DNA of 64,000 nt from Pomacea canaliculata (GCF_003073045.1 NC_037592.1:16697844-16761843), one strand, 5' to 3'. Shown: positions 1 to 10,907, counted from the stretch's first letter. The notes: a model not told the origin generated them from the letters alone. Numbers and translations are program-made.

Positions 1-298
1 GTCACTAAATCTGTATCTCAATCATTTGCATGATTTGTATTCATACAATTGCGAGTGGAAATCAATGTCACTGTTAGGGCTGGTACACATATTTGGAAAA
101 GACATGTATTAAAGTTTGTAATCGCATCTGCAGTATCTTAATAGGGGACAGAGTAGGATCAGAAGACGAGGCCACTTGACTTCAGAAAAAAACCTAACAT
201 GACATGTTCACAAAAACAGGTCTGAATGCAGTAGGACATGCTTGTCCTTTATATGTACCAATACTTGTACTAACAAGCAGTTAGCATTTTCTTATCTT
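1..298. other. No gene seen
   Basis: AT-rich sequence left of the first direct repeat. I see no ORF with domain character and no structured repeat. The repeat shared with 3644 onward begins abruptly at about 299. Confidence 0.5.
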
Positions 299-449
299 TC
301 GGGCGTTGTGGAACTCGCTCTCTCACAGACACACTCGCAATCACACTGACAAACCACCGCGCACCCGACGCGAGCAGCGATCGAAGCCAGTCACTCGTCA
401 GTGAAGACAAAACGCGCACACGAAGCGACAACACTAAACTAAAGTTTAT

Positions 450-474
450 TGGCGGTCGTGTAGTGCGACCGCCA
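450..474. other. Hairpin with 9-bp stem and 7-nt loop, left copy
   Basis: TGGCGGTCG, loop TGTAGTG, then CGACCGCCA: a perfect 9-bp stem just upstream of overlapping AATAAA motifs. The equivalent hairpin at 3792-3816 has the same stem, but its loop matches this one only as the reverse complement. Confidence 0.8.
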
Positions 475-786
475 GCTCAAAAGTAAATAAATAAAATGTG
501 GAAGAACGGAAAGAAAAAGAAAACAAGACTCCTTTCATACAGGTGGCCAAACAAAACAAATAGGGGAGAGTCCCACCATAACACGCACGCTCAAAAAAAA
601 AAACAACAACAAAAAACAAAAAAACAAATCAGACACACACCCACGAACAGGACACCCGCCCCTCTAGCTAATGGCACTCGCGTGGTCCGACGCAGCCCAC
701 AACTGTCACCGCAGTTCAAAAGGCTATTCCCCCCTTCCAGGCCACTGCCTGAGTTACCCCCCCCCCCTCCTGTTCACAGCGACGGA

Positions 787-817
787 CCAATCACAGTGTC
801 ACACTCTCTGCTATTGG
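787..817 (+). promoter_or_regulatory. Pair of CCAAT boxes upstream of the 503-aa gene
   Basis: CCAAT at 787-791 and inverted CCAAT (ATTGG) at 813-817 lie about 150-180 bp upstream of the ATG at 966. They sit in the segment that only the left repeat copy has. No clear TATA box was found. Promoter function is inferred from motif and position. Confidence 0.4.
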
Positions 818-965
818 CAGGAAGACAGTTCGTCCTCGCGACTCGGGTGTCGGGGCGTGGCCAACGGTCTGGTCACATGCAGGTGGTCAACGGCACTCCG
901 TCCTCAGTTTGCTGACTGTTGATCCTTTGTGCGGTAACTTTTCACACCGATTGATCGAGTGTGTG

Positions 966-2477
966 ATGGAGCCTGCAGAAAGTGAGCAACACACTACTAA
1001 CATGAGTAGACAACAGCCAGTCAGGGTCTGTGAAGAAGCCTTTATCCGCTGTGCGCCGTGGACACCAGTTACCTTCAGACTGCAACGAAACAGGATAATA
1101 CAAACACCATCAGACCACATTAGACGTTATATTGAAGCTATAAAGTGTTTGGAGGCTTTTGGTATTCGCAGTGATATTGACTCTGTGTGCGCACATCTGA
1201 GAACTTTTAAAGATTCTGAAATCGCCAAGAGAGTGTTCTGTAATATTCGTAAACGGCCACAACGAGAGCCTTGGAGCTTACCTGATGCTGTCGACCTTTC
1301 TGTTACCGTGGAGTTACAAGACCCCATGGCGTACCAAGCTAGAAAACTCTTTAAGGAGTTCCTGCGTGTCTTCCTTAGTCTCTGCCAGAACCTCATTGAA
1401 GATAATCAGTCTCTTGAGCAGAGGCTGAAAGGCGCTTTCATTGATGTTTTCGAAGGACTGACAGATTCTAATTTCAGTCTTGAGCCTCACTGGAACGAAA
1501 AACCTCTACGCAAGCAAAGCTCTATTTGTTATGCAATACATCTCGTCCATCGCAACAACCTAGAATTTCCAGAGTATTACGAAACGATGATCAGTGATCT
1601 GGCCATCCTTGCTCCTAAAAGATGGGGAATGTATCAGCGAGGAAATAGGTATACAGGACACTACATAAGTTGGTGTATACCTGAAACATTCAGCGGATTT
1701 GAATTGGACACCGAATCTGACACACCAAGGGACTGGGATGCCATGCAGAGAGAAAGGATAGCTTATGCTGAGAGGTCTACATTACAGTCTCGTTACAAAC
1801 GTACAAGAGTGGTGGATTCATCGAGTTCGGAGGAAGAAGGATCGTCCTTACCTAAGATGAGGCGCACAGAGCGCTCAAACTTGACATTGCGACAATCTAC
1901 ACCACCTGACATTGTCGATGAAACTTCTTCCTCCTCTCAAGTGTCATCATCATCAGAGGGAGAAGCATTTAATTATGAAGGACTTGACAGAGATAGTGGC
2001 AATACCGAGGACGACGTGGTGACGAGAAATGCAGCAAACATGGACACGGCTAAAGCGCTGACCTTTAGTCCTCAGCCTTCTACCTCTCGTGAAGAGGAGC
2101 AACCGTCAACTTCTAGACAAGCAGACGTCAGGGCCATGGAGACAAATGACAGAACCGTTTCCTCTGGTTCTACAGCAGGAGACATCAGACAAGCATCTCT
2201 TGCAGTGGATACTGCTGGCGTTTCTTCTGGTTCTTCTACAGGAGACACCAGACAACCATCTTTCGCAGTGGATACTGCTGGCGTTTCTTCTGGTTCTTCT
2301 ACAGCACGAGACATCAGACAATCATCTTTTGTAATGGCTAATGTTGGCCTATTGAACGAAGTATCGCAGACGCCTGAAGTTTCCTGCTTTCTGGATGAAT
2401 GTGTTAAAGCACTGATTCGTCAGAGATGCAAGAATTTGCTGGGGAATATTGGCCCAACTGACTATTTCACAGAATGA
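966..2477 (+). CDS. Unrecognised intronless 503-residue protein
   Basis: I do not recognise this protein. The ATG at 966 has a G at +4. The open frame continues upstream to 909 without another ATG. Residues about 1-270 look globular: mixed helical sequence with scattered cysteines, and tryptophans concentrated near residues 220-260. After that come basic RYKRTR, the acidic serine run SSSSEEE near residue 285, KMRR, and a long Ser/Thr-rich, probably disordered tail with a 21-residue repeat in three copies (2157-2348). A short folded-looking C-terminus follows. One large exon flanked by long direct repeats suggests an element-borne or virus-like origin, or a recently duplicated retrocopy. No transposase, reverse transcriptase or polymerase motif is visible. 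A polyadenylation signal follows at 3265. Confidence 0.6.
   Translation: MEPAESEQHTTNMSRQQPVRVCEEAFIRCAPWTPVTFRLQRNRIIQTPSDHIRRYIEAIKCLEAFGIRSDIDSVCAHLRTFKDSEIAKRVFCNIRKRPQREPWSLPDAVDLSVTVELQDPMAYQARKLFKEFLRVFLSLCQNLIEDNQSLEQRLKGAFIDVFEGLTDSNFSLEPHWNEKPLRKQSSICYAIHLVHRNNLEFPEYYETMISDLAILAPKRWGMYQRGNRYTGHYISWCIPETFSGFELDTESDTPRDWDAMQRERIAYAERSTLQSRYKRTRVVDSSSSEEEGSSLPKMRRTERSNLTLRQSTPPDIVDETSSSSQVSSSSEGEAFNYEGLDRDSGNTEDDVVTRNAANMDTAKALTFSPQPSTSREEEQPSTSRQADVRAMETNDRTVSSGSTAGDIRQASLAVDTAGVSSGSSTGDTRQPSFAVDTAGVSSGSSTARDIRQSSFVMANVGLLNEVSQTPEVSCFLDECVKALIRQRCKNLLGNIGPTDYFTE
2157..2348 (+). repeat. Three in-frame tandem units of 63, 63 and 66 nt inside the CDS
   Basis: Units start at 2157, 2220 and 2283, each beginning gttt(c)ct(c/t)tggttct. 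They encode variants of DTAGVSSGSSTGDTRQ. Units 1 and 2 are both 63 nt, so frame is kept. Unit 3 is diverged and 3 nt longer. Confidence 0.85.
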
Positions 2478-3264
2478 CTTTAACAAAGTTTATGTTGTTA
2501 TAAAGTTTATAACCTTGACATTATCATATTTCTAACTGTATGTGTCTAATTTACGGTGTACTTGTCTCCATAGAGTGTCCGAACATTGTTCAACTGCTTG
2601 TTCGCCTCTTGTCAGTTGAGATAACACACAAAGTATTCTAATGCTCAGTGCAGGTACCTTCATTACTTCCTTCTGAACACTAACTGTTAGAAGCATCGTG
2701 GTGTATGGGTGTGTTTCCCAATGTTTCTGTATCGCTATCAGTACTTGTTGCTACATGCGTTGATTAACGGCATACTTTGTGTGTGCATGTGCGCTTGTCT
2801 GTGTGCGTCGCGCGCGCTTGTGTTTGTGTGGGGGAATAGGTGGTTCAAGCTATAGCGTGCACAGGACATAATTTAGAATATATGTATCTGTCGTTTAAGC
2901 CCAGTTTAACAGTTTGCTTGTGTGTCCCTTTAACCTACATTTTTTTCTATGTCTGAGTCTATTTAATTCTGTGAGTTATGTCAAACTGATTACAATCAGA
3001 AGTGTTATGTACATGTCAAGTTATGTACTCCACAAGTTACTTTAACATTTATCGCCACGCAAACTGCTTTCTTTAAGTAGATGTTAGAATGCTTATATTT
3101 ACCGATTTTTCTGCTTAAAATTAGTCTTGGTACCTCTTCCTGCCAGGAATGACTTCTGTGGAGGGTGTAATGCCAAGTTCTATGATGCTAGCGGTAATCG
3201 CATCTTCAACTGTTAATACTTGCTAACCTTGTCCTGAAAATGTAAGAAATTCATGTAAGGACAC

Positions 3265-3270
3265 AATAAA
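3265..3270 (+). terminator. Polyadenylation signal AATAAA
   Basis: AATAAA with a GT-rich stretch about 40-60 bp downstream (3307-3345). It is a plausible 3' end for the 966-2477 gene, giving a 3' UTR near 0.8 kb. No other gene precedes it. Confidence 0.5.
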
Positions 3271-3643
3271 GTTCTAGGTACCAAAATGAAATTCAAGCGT
3301 TTATTCTGTGGGTGGTTTGGATGGTGGCAGTGATGGTGTTTCAAGAATTGTTGTACAGGGTGATGTAACTATTCTCTAAATTGTCTGCACACTGCATGCA
3401 TTACATGCGTATTTATTTTTTTATTTCTTTCTTTATTTTTTTTAATCAGTCTGCACAGCCCCTCTGTAGGCGATTGCAGGAAGGAAAGCTGCAGAGTTCT
3501 GTAAAATGACAAGTTGATAGAGAAGCATCATCTCAATATTGTGGCACTGGTACAACAACACCAGCTCACCGGACTACAACAAAATGCGCATGCGCGCGGG
3601 TGTGTGTGTTGACTGCAGTGACAGAGGTTGTCGCGTAACGCGA

Positions 3644-4178
3644 TCGGGCGTTGTGGGACTCGCTCTCTCACAGACACACTCGCAATCACACATGACAAAC
3701 CTCCGCGCACCCGACGTGAGCAGCGAAGCCAGTCACTCGTCAGTGAAGACAAAACGCGCACACGAAGCGACAACACTAAACTAAAGTTTATTGGCGGTCG
3801 CACTATACGACCGCCAGCTCAAAATAAATAAATAAAATGTGGAAGAAAGAAAGAGAAAGAAAACAAACTCCTTTCATTCAGGTGGTCAAACAAAACAAAT
3901 AGGGAAGAGCCCCACCATAACACGCTCGCACCAAAAAACACAACAACAAAAACAAAAAAACCCAAATCAGACACACACCCACAAACATGTACACCGCCCC
4001 TCTAGCTCCTCGCAACTCGGGTGTCGGGCGTGGCCAACGGTCTAGTCACATGCAGGTGGTCAACGGCACTCCGTCCTCAGTTTGCTGACTGTTGATCCTT
4101 TGTGCAGGTAACTTTTCACACCGATTGATCGAGTGTGTGATGGAGCCTGCAGTAAGTGATGTACATGAGCAACACACT
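3644..4178 (+). repeat. Long direct repeat, right copy
   Basis: Second copy of 299-995, with the hairpin, AATAAA cluster and A-rich tract in the same order. It lacks the CCAAT-bearing segment: cctctagct joins almost directly to the sequence found after about 835 in the left copy. Similarity ends shortly after the ORF start. Confidence 0.8.
3792..3816. other. Hairpin with 9-bp stem, right copy, loop inverted
   Basis: Same stem as 450-474, with loop CACTATA. Its reverse complement TATAGTG matches the left loop TGTAGTG at 6 of 7 positions. In direct orientation only 1 of 7 match. Confidence 0.8.
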
Positions 4179-4292
4179 CTACGGCCATGTACATTAGAAT
4201 CACAAGCGTCTCTTGTTCCTTCCAACAACAGCGTCGTCAGCCCGACGACGCCAAACCTTATCTACACAAAGAGAATTCCTGACATTGTCTAG
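4140..4292 (+). pseudogene. Broken second copy of the 503-aa gene's 5' end
   Basis: The ATG lies in the same repeat context as 966. The first residues MEPA are shared and a related EQHT motif follows after a short insertion. The frame then diverges and stops after 50 codons. Nothing of the gene's body follows, so this is a truncated remnant. Confidence 0.6.
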
Positions 4293-5228
4293 ACGCAGCG
4301 CATATCATTTTTTTTTTTTTAGGCCCTTCGCCCTCTGGGCATTGGCCATCGACTTACAGTCTTAACTGTTGTCGATGTTTTGGTAGCAGGGATTGTTTTA
4401 CGGGTGGGAGGTGCTGGCCATACGCCCAACCCTCCTCTTTTTCAGCGGCTTGGGACCGTCCTTGGCGGAGGGCGGCCAGCCCTGTAACAGATAAGATGAG
4501 ACTTTATTGTCAGCAAAGGAGATGTGTCTTTCCAGCATGCAAGCAGTCAGAGAGAAAATCAAACATCAACAATAACATCAGCAATGGCAGAAGTGAGCAC
4601 ACACACACACACCCACACACAACACGCCGCATCAAAAGGACAATACACCAGTTTCCATGACTACATAATAACAGTGGGTTACGTCATCCTCCTTGTGTGT
4701 AACATGTCAGGTTGGTCTACTAGTTGCTTATATAGTTTTTTTGTTTGGACAGCAGAGATGGCCAATGATGATTGACTTCTAGATAAACGTTCTTTTTCGC
4801 AAGAGGGACCCTCAGTCTCGTCCTGAGTGCATAGGCTCGAAGCTTAAAGAAGGGGGTTTGAGTGGATGGGTGTGGGTAAGCATGATCGTCTGTTTGTGTT
4901 GCTTTTCCACGGACAAGGGCTGAAACAGTGCTCGTACTTCAGGTGGAAAGGGTCAGCTGTGGTGAGCCTACTTTTGATTTTGCTGGCTGTGTTTACGCCT
5001 CAGTTTGTCATTGTTTGTCACGCTTGTCTGGCATACCAAGAGATGACCACGTGCTTAAAGAAGAACAGCATGCCCGAGACGAGTGAAATATACTCAGGGA
5101 GCCAACCTTGACACCACTTGTGACAGGATAACTCGTTTGCACAGCAAAAAGCAAGAAAAGTGAGGTTTTAAGCATCAATTTCATGAATAGGACTAAATAA
5201 ATTGCAAAACAAATGATATAACATAGTT

Positions 5229-5310
5229 CCCTTTTTGTGAGGTGGGGGGGGGGGGGGGGCGCAGAATTTTTCTTTCGCCTAGGGCGCAACACACCCTAGC
5301 GCCGGCCCTG
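5229..5310. mobile_element. Right end of a hAT-like MITE
   Basis: A poly-G run is followed by sequence ending ctagcgccggccctg. That terminal matches the inverted CAGGGCC end of the complete element at 9486-9744. No left end or target duplication was identified. Confidence 0.4.
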
Positions 5311-5639
5311 ATCATAGCTACACAAAATCCCCCAAAATACAGATTCAGCACATGTCTCCCCCCCCCCCCCACACACACACACGTCTATACACAAATCTCT
5401 CAGCCTCAGTCTCTCACGCACTTTGCACACTTGCGCACCTGCTGGTCAGCCACCGCCGTCACCACTTGACAGGTGAGGGTGTTGAAAGACCGGTACACTC
5501 GGCCGTGCGAACAGTTTTTGTTTTGTTTTGTCTTTGCCACCATCGGGACACCGGTGCTGAATTAGACTGAGTGTCGCGGGAGTCAGAGGTTGATGTGGCC
5601 GATCGTGAGAAAGAGGAACGGTAGATGTCATAGGCAGCG

Positions 5640-5840
5640 GCGGCGTTTCGGGGTGGCAAGTGGGGCGGCCCCCCCCCCAGGCCCCCTCTTGAAGGGGCCC
5701 CGCGCTTCAGCCCCGAGGTAAAGTGACCAGACAGTCCCGCTTGAGACCTCGTTTCCCGCCTGCTCATAAAATGTCCGGGCGGCACGCCCAATGTCCCGCT
5801 TGGTGGCAAGTCCATCAATGTCCCGCTTATCTTTAAAAAT
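5640..5840. mobile_element. hAT-like repeat fragments
   Basis: GC-rich sequence (gaaggggccccgcgcttca) related to the 9486-9744 MITE runs into gaccagacagtcccgc and repeated tgtcccgc motifs, as seen in hAT-derived repeats. Ends are not defined. Confidence 0.35.
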
Positions 5841-6539
5841 ACCGTACACTGATTCGCATCCGCGCCTTTGGTGTTGGCGGTGTCTTGTTGATCCCGATTG
5901 ACTTTTCGCTGCTCTGCGGGCTCTGGTCTTTGACCCGTGACGACCTGCCGGCCGATATCTTATTGCACGCGCCGCTAGTACATCGCCGGTGGTCGTCTGC
6001 TCGTCCATCGTAAGGTGTCAGCTTCTTTGGTTAAGGTTGTCGAGTTCCCCCACTACCCAATGGTTTAAGTTTCCTCCCTACCCTAACCCCAAGCCAGCAC
6101 ACACCAAACCTAGTGATAATGGAATGGACAACAAATGAGTACACAATGGCTTTCACCTGCCGACTTTGTTGTGTAAAGTGAAGCTGTTTGAAGTCGCTCG
6201 CTTTCCTTTGAAGACAGCCGCTAACGACTCCATCAGACATGTCAGTCTGTTATTATTTTTTATCTTTTTACTTTCTCTGTGTTAGAATGCTACAGACTGC
6301 CGATTTCTAACTTTTTAGCAAATTAACCTAGGCCGATGTTTTAAAAAATAAAAAACAAGTGCATTTTACATTTTGGGAGATGATGCCGATCCAAAGGCAT
6401 CCACAGGCCGAACTTAAGCCCACCCCTGGTATAGAGTTGTAGACTAATGTAGTTTGCTTGCTGATGGAGAGACGGGAGGAGAAAGTTAACGGTGTCGTGA
6501 AGTAGCTATGGGAAACAAGCTCCTTTGACATCTCACTTC

Positions 6540-7573
6540 GGGCTTAGAGGTTGCAGTGCCAGCGGCAGGCCCCATCCTCTCCATTCACAGAGTGGCCATA
6601 CATCAGTAACATATCACCTCTTTACTGTCAGTTCCAACTTGCTTGCAGGCCCCTTCAGTGGCACATTAATTCAGAGACCTCAATGCACGAGCGGTCTTCT
6701 AGAACAGACCTGGGCAAAGGCCGGCCCGAGAACCGGATCCGGCCCGCCTTCTGTCTCTGACCGGCCAGCCCGCTGGCCCGCCCGCCAGTACATATACTAT
6801 ATATATACAGTATTGGGTAAAACTGAGTTAACTATATTAGTCCGGCCCTCTAAAACCATCCCAATTTCTCATGCGGCCCCTTGGGAAAATTAATTGCCCA
6901 CCCCTGATGTAGATGGTTCTTGCGCGATAAATCATTGTCTCCAGCGGCCTTCTGTATTTAAATTTAAAAAAAAAGGTTTTTCTTTTAAAAATGGAATACT
7001 GTAGTGGGGTGGACAGATCTTCCGTTGAAAGCCTCACTACTCGGCAAAAGTCAGATTAAAGGTTACCCACCACCAGGCCTGACGAGAGGGGGTACAGGGG
7101 GGTCTGGTGTACCCGGGCACGCGGCTGTCAAGGGGTCCGGCCTTGGTCGGTGGATTTTTTTTTTCTTCTTCTCCTTTTCTTTTTCTTTTAAAGAAAGGTC
7201 TAAGGACAGAACACCCAAGCATTACACATGCAGAAGTTGAGTTTCAAGTCTGTAGAATACAATTTCGGGGTACCGGGGCCTGTCGTGAGAAGTGTAGTCA
7301 GCGGTTATCATATTCTCGCTGGACAAGCCAAGAGGTGACGGCCGCTGGACACTGAAGATTTTATCGCGTGTGAACGCCCTGAAGAACGTTCGTGCCATGA
7401 GATTGCTGGCTACAGGTGCCACTGCGGGGAAGGGTGGGTGGAGGAGGGGGCGGGCGGGCCCTGCAAGCAAATCGGAATGAACAGTGGAGATCAGGTATGT
7501 ACTGATGTGTGGCCACTCTGTGAACCGACATGGTGGGGGCCCGCCCCTGGCGCTGCAGCCTGTAAGTCGCAGC
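6540..7573. repeat. Inverted-arm repeat pair (6540-6662 and 7417-7573)
   Basis: The left arm read in reverse complement (gtgccactg..gcctgcaagcaa..gtggccactctgtgaa..) matches the right arm, which has an extra G-rich insert. Between them lie the MITE at 6705-6906 and part of another repeat. The pair could be a fold-back element or two opposed insertions of one family. Confidence 0.6.
6705..6906. mobile_element. hAT-type MITE, 202 bp
   Basis: The left end is CAGACCTGGGCAAAG. The right end, reversed, is CAGGGGTGGGCAATT. Flanking 8-mers ttctagaa and atgtagat fit the nTnTAGAn target preference of hAT elements but are no longer identical. No coding capacity. Confidence 0.7.
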
Positions 7574-8110
7574 AAACACTTTTTAATGAGGTTATTAACG
7601 ACACTCGATGAAGACTTGTTTAGGCATTTACTTCTTCGGTTCTTCCTCTTTACATGTAGAAGTATAAATCACTTACATAGAGAACATTTTCCTTGCACGT
7701 CAGTGAGCTTATACAAAACTCGCAGCACTTAGAACAAAGGCGATGTGATACCTCTAGCAGTTGTTCTAATCTGTCGAGGTTTTGACATCGCTGCTGACGT
7801 AACAGTCCTTACTAAGGGGGGGGGGTCTGTGGAGCGGGGTGCTACAAGTCTGATCCTTTAACAATCATTTGTCCTCATTTACTAACACTCGCATGTAAAC
7901 AACTTTATGTTCAAGTAGTGATGTAGATCCTAGTGCACTTGTCCTACTGTTTGCAGTCTATATTTCGTTACTGAATGAAGTGTAGATACTGAGATTCGAA
8001 TTGTAAACATACATTATATACTGGGAAAATAATTTACGATTACAAGTACAAGGGGCCCGTAGAGGTCGTCTGTCCCGGGGCCCGGGCTGGCTCTCGGTGG
8101 CCCTGATCAG
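7060..8110. repeat. Dispersed repeat copy split by about 0.6 kb
   Basis: Parts 7060-7200 and 7805-8100 match, in reverse complement and in order, the single contiguous copy at 17040-17480 (ccaaggctgagcccc..., then acctctctgtaattg...). About 600 bp (7203-7800), including the right inverted arm 7417-7573, interrupts this copy and is absent from the intronic copy. Confidence 0.65.
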
Positions 8111-9329
8111 GTACCATGGCCACGTGGACAGAACATGAACAATATATAATGATTCTCGTCATATCCATCGCTTAGATATGCACTCTACAATTATATTTTA
8201 AAAGCGCTAGTGTAAAATATTATTATAAAAATGTTCTTCAGTCGCACGACTCAATTTGCTCCTTCATACTTTATCACACATGTGCCCACAACATGCTGTC
8301 CAACAATTAAATGACAACGTACGTAACTCTCGTTACATGAATGAACTTGGCTCGAAGTGAAGATGTGAAAGTCGGTGGATGATGTTTCTTCGATCTCTAT
8401 TCACAAAAAGCAACAAAAAACCACAGACTAGTTTTAGTCTGTTCATCTGTAAAGCGAGACAATATTTCGCACTGTGAGGGAGGAGTAAAACCCTCAACGG
8501 CCGTCCCTGCAAGCAGTTGTCGCATACATACATGTATATAGTGTTCCGAGAGGAGATTTGAACCCAAGGCCTCTCTTTGCAGTAATGATATTTAAGCAAG
8601 TGTTTTAAATGTACCCCGGCCCTATACTTCCTTGGGAAGCTGGTACCTATAACTAATGTAAACTACATATCCTTCCAACTACAGGGGAATCAAAATACTC
8701 CAGGTAGTCACAGTCACTTGACTTTCTCAGCGCTATGGGGATGCGGGCCGGGCCTTGGCCTTTGGAAGCCGCTACAACATATATACGCTCTACTTTCCTT
8801 ATACGACTGTGGATTTAGATGTAAACGGATAAGGATAACACTTTCTCCTAAACAGATTATTTCGCTACCCAAAAGTGTAAACCCTGCATTATGGAAACGG
8901 TGATAAAGGAATCATCCTAATTCTAACACGCACCTACACAAAATAATTTTTTTTAATGGTGTTAAAATTGTTAAAGCTTAATCAATAAATCGACCAATGA
9001 ATAAATCAATGTATTTTATTTCCGATTGCATTGGATTTTTATATTACATCGACATTTGGTTATTAAATATAAGAACTGACATATCAAAGGGAAGCTGCAT
9101 AGTTAGGCGTGGGCGATCACTGCTGGGGACGTTAATTTCCTTTTTTATTTACTGATTTATAATTAGTGCAAAAAAGATGTTTGTAAAACATATTTCTATT
9201 ATATAATATTTAGATTATTCTCAAATTTCATGTTTTAACAATATAGTTTCTCTCAACATATTTATAAAATAGCATCGACTGTTGGCTTCAGTTCTGTAAT
9301 GCATTCTTTAATATAATACTAATACTAAT

Positions 9330-9900
9330 AATAATTTATATAGCGCCTTTCCAAAGATGTGCTCATAGCAAGTTTACATAAATCACGGGTAGACTAAATC
9401 AGTTACAATCACGCACCCATTGTCGCATATAACAAATTCAATTGTACAACATACACCACTCGTACTTAAAGTAAATACAGACACGCAGGGCCGTGCTTAG
9501 GGGCAGGCGGACGAGGCATCTGCCTAGGGCCCCGCGCTTCAAGGGGCCCCGCGCTTTTGATTGATATGGTAACTAGGCATATGGAACTTGTAATGTGTAT
9601 GCAGCGTGCTGTCAGTGATAAAAGACGAGATATCCCTGAGGAAAAAAAGTGACTTTAGATCCCAACTAAAACCGTGTGATCGTGGCGTGAGGGCCCCGCA
9701 CATGCCCTTTGCCTCGGGCCCCGCGGGGGCTAAGAACGGGCCTGCAGACACGTTATGCTCAGGCCACAGTAAAGTCGGTGTTCTGAAAAGATCCCTCAAG
9801 TTGGACTTAAAGGCAAGTGAATCAGAGTGATGAAGGCTGACGGCAAGAGAATCAGAGCGACGAAGGCCGACAGGTAATCTGTTCCAAGGTGCCGACTATG
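9330..9900. repeat. Dispersed repeat interrupted by a MITE
   Basis: The shared phrases tttccaaagatgtgctca, taaatacagacac and ttggacttaaaggcaag..agaatcagag recur at 53470-53640. Here the repeat is split by the element at 9486-9744, so it is older than that insertion. Confidence 0.55.
9486..9744. mobile_element. hAT-type MITE, 259 bp, perfect 8-bp target duplication
   Basis: Terminal inverted repeats are CAGGGCCGTGCTTAGGGGC and, reversed from the right, CAGGCCCGTTCTTAGCCCC. The 8-mer CAGACACG flanks both sides (9478-9485 and 9745-9752). It is GC-rich (ccccgcgcttcaaggggcc) and non-coding. Identical target copies suggest a fairly recent insertion. Confidence 0.85.
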
Positions 9901-10829
9901 CTAATAAACCCAAAATAACCAGCTATACACAGTCTATATACCCTCTTATACCCAGCAATTAAGCTATCTTGGTTTCGACTGAACTACAAATATCTTAACA
10001 TTTAACAGACACAGTCGTCTGCTATATATCTCGAATTGTTCACCTTTGACTGCACGCATAGAGATGCCCGGCAGTAATATGCGTTATGACATGATAACAG
10101 TCGCTAGTTTTTCACCGGGTCTCGATCCGCGATCTTGATAACAAAGCAGTAACAGTCTTATCCTGTACGTGTTGACGGTTGTGCAGCTACTGCATGGCGT
10201 TCAAATAAAAATTTGGGCTTCAAATAAAAATATGAATTTTAACATTCATCAGCGCATGTTACAGATGCAAATCGTTGTTTTGGAAAAGTACCATCACTCA
10301 TTTCACTCAATTAATTTCATCTCCTAACGGGCGCGGCAGTTCCAGTCGGAGGGACGATCTGATGGACGCAGCAGAGGTGAACTCACGCCAACAGGCCGGT
10401 CTCCCCCAGTGAACAGCCGGTCCACTCCGTGTTCATACATTCATTTTTCTTTTAAAGTGAACGGTGGTTCTAAGTCTACACTATCAAAATCCAATATTGT
10501 TGCTCCCATTACACCTTTACTTGTCAAGTCTGTCATCTATAATTACAATTAAGCGACTTCAAGTTATCAGTTAAGTGCGCGAGGTAGACTTGTCTCTTTC
10601 TCTTTATTTTCTTAAATTGTTTCTTCTTACAACAATTACATTCTAGTGAATATTTTATTTGAACACGTCCCTAACAGTCCAGAGACTATGACTTGTGATT
10701 GCATTGCTTTCTCCGATAGTATATTGTTTGTGGCCAGACTTTACATTTGGGTTAGTTAATTGCGGTCGTGTATGTGAAGTCCACTTTACCAACTTGTGGA
10801 AACTGTACACCAACAAAAAGGAAGCAGTA

Positions 10830-10907
10830 ATGTATAGGGCCACATATCTTCCCATGGGGAAAGAAAGCCTCTTGTATTTTCTCTGGCTTTTCTTATTGCT
10901 CTTGCAG
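10830..10907 (+). CDS. Gene 1 exon 1: signal peptide
   Basis: ATG at 10830, or the in-frame ATG at 10854 with better context (cccATGg). The second start gives [18 protein letters not shown], a strong signal peptide. Donor CAG|GTAAGA follows, phase 0. The next exon joins in frame if its acceptor is at 11687/11688 (atctcag|tct), placing SQYDC right after the hydrophobic core. The closer-to-tract acceptor at 11679 would be phase 1 and would not fit. Confidence 0.65.

Larger units (their letters stand above)
299..995 (+). repeat. Long direct repeat, left copy (5' region and start of the 503-aa gene)
   Basis: From the string tcgggcgttgtgg to gagcaacacact this block is near-identical to 3644-4178. 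Shared parts include a hairpin, overlapping AATAAA motifs (486-495), an A-rich tract and the first codons of the downstream ORF. The left copy holds about 165 bp (roughly 670-835) that the right copy lacks, including two CCAAT boxes. The pair could be long terminal repeats of an element or the remains of a 3.3-kb tandem duplication. I see no TG..CA ends or primer-binding site, so a classic LTR retrotransposon is not supported. Confidence 0.8.
4293..10829. other. Gene-poor, repeat-rich intergenic block
   Basis: No exon with recognisable domains was found. At 4310-4560 there is a T-run followed by a GC-rich segment (ggcccttcgccctctgggca) that looks like a dispersed-repeat fragment. Simple (CA)n lies near 4596-4620, G- and C-runs lie at 5243-5259 and 5360-5370, and (CA)n recurs at 5370-5380. 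Repeats that can be delimited are listed separately. Confidence 0.55.

Noticed and set aside
496..915. 139-codon ORF upstream of the 503-aa gene
   Set aside because: Lys/Pro-rich low-complexity reading of an A-rich tract. The right repeat copy does not keep it, so it is unlikely to be coding.
909..965. N-terminal extension of the 503-aa protein
   Set aside because: The upstream frame is open but starts with TTG; the first ATG in frame is at 966.
299..4178. Classic LTR retrotransposon
   Set aside because: Direct repeats are present, but I see no TG..CA ends, primer-binding site, polypurine tract, gag or pol; the repeat also extends into the ORF.
5459..6008. Overlapping minus-strand ORFs of 119 and 126 codons
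   Set aside because: They run through GC-rich hAT repeat sequence with Gly/Arg/Pro-rich low complexity.
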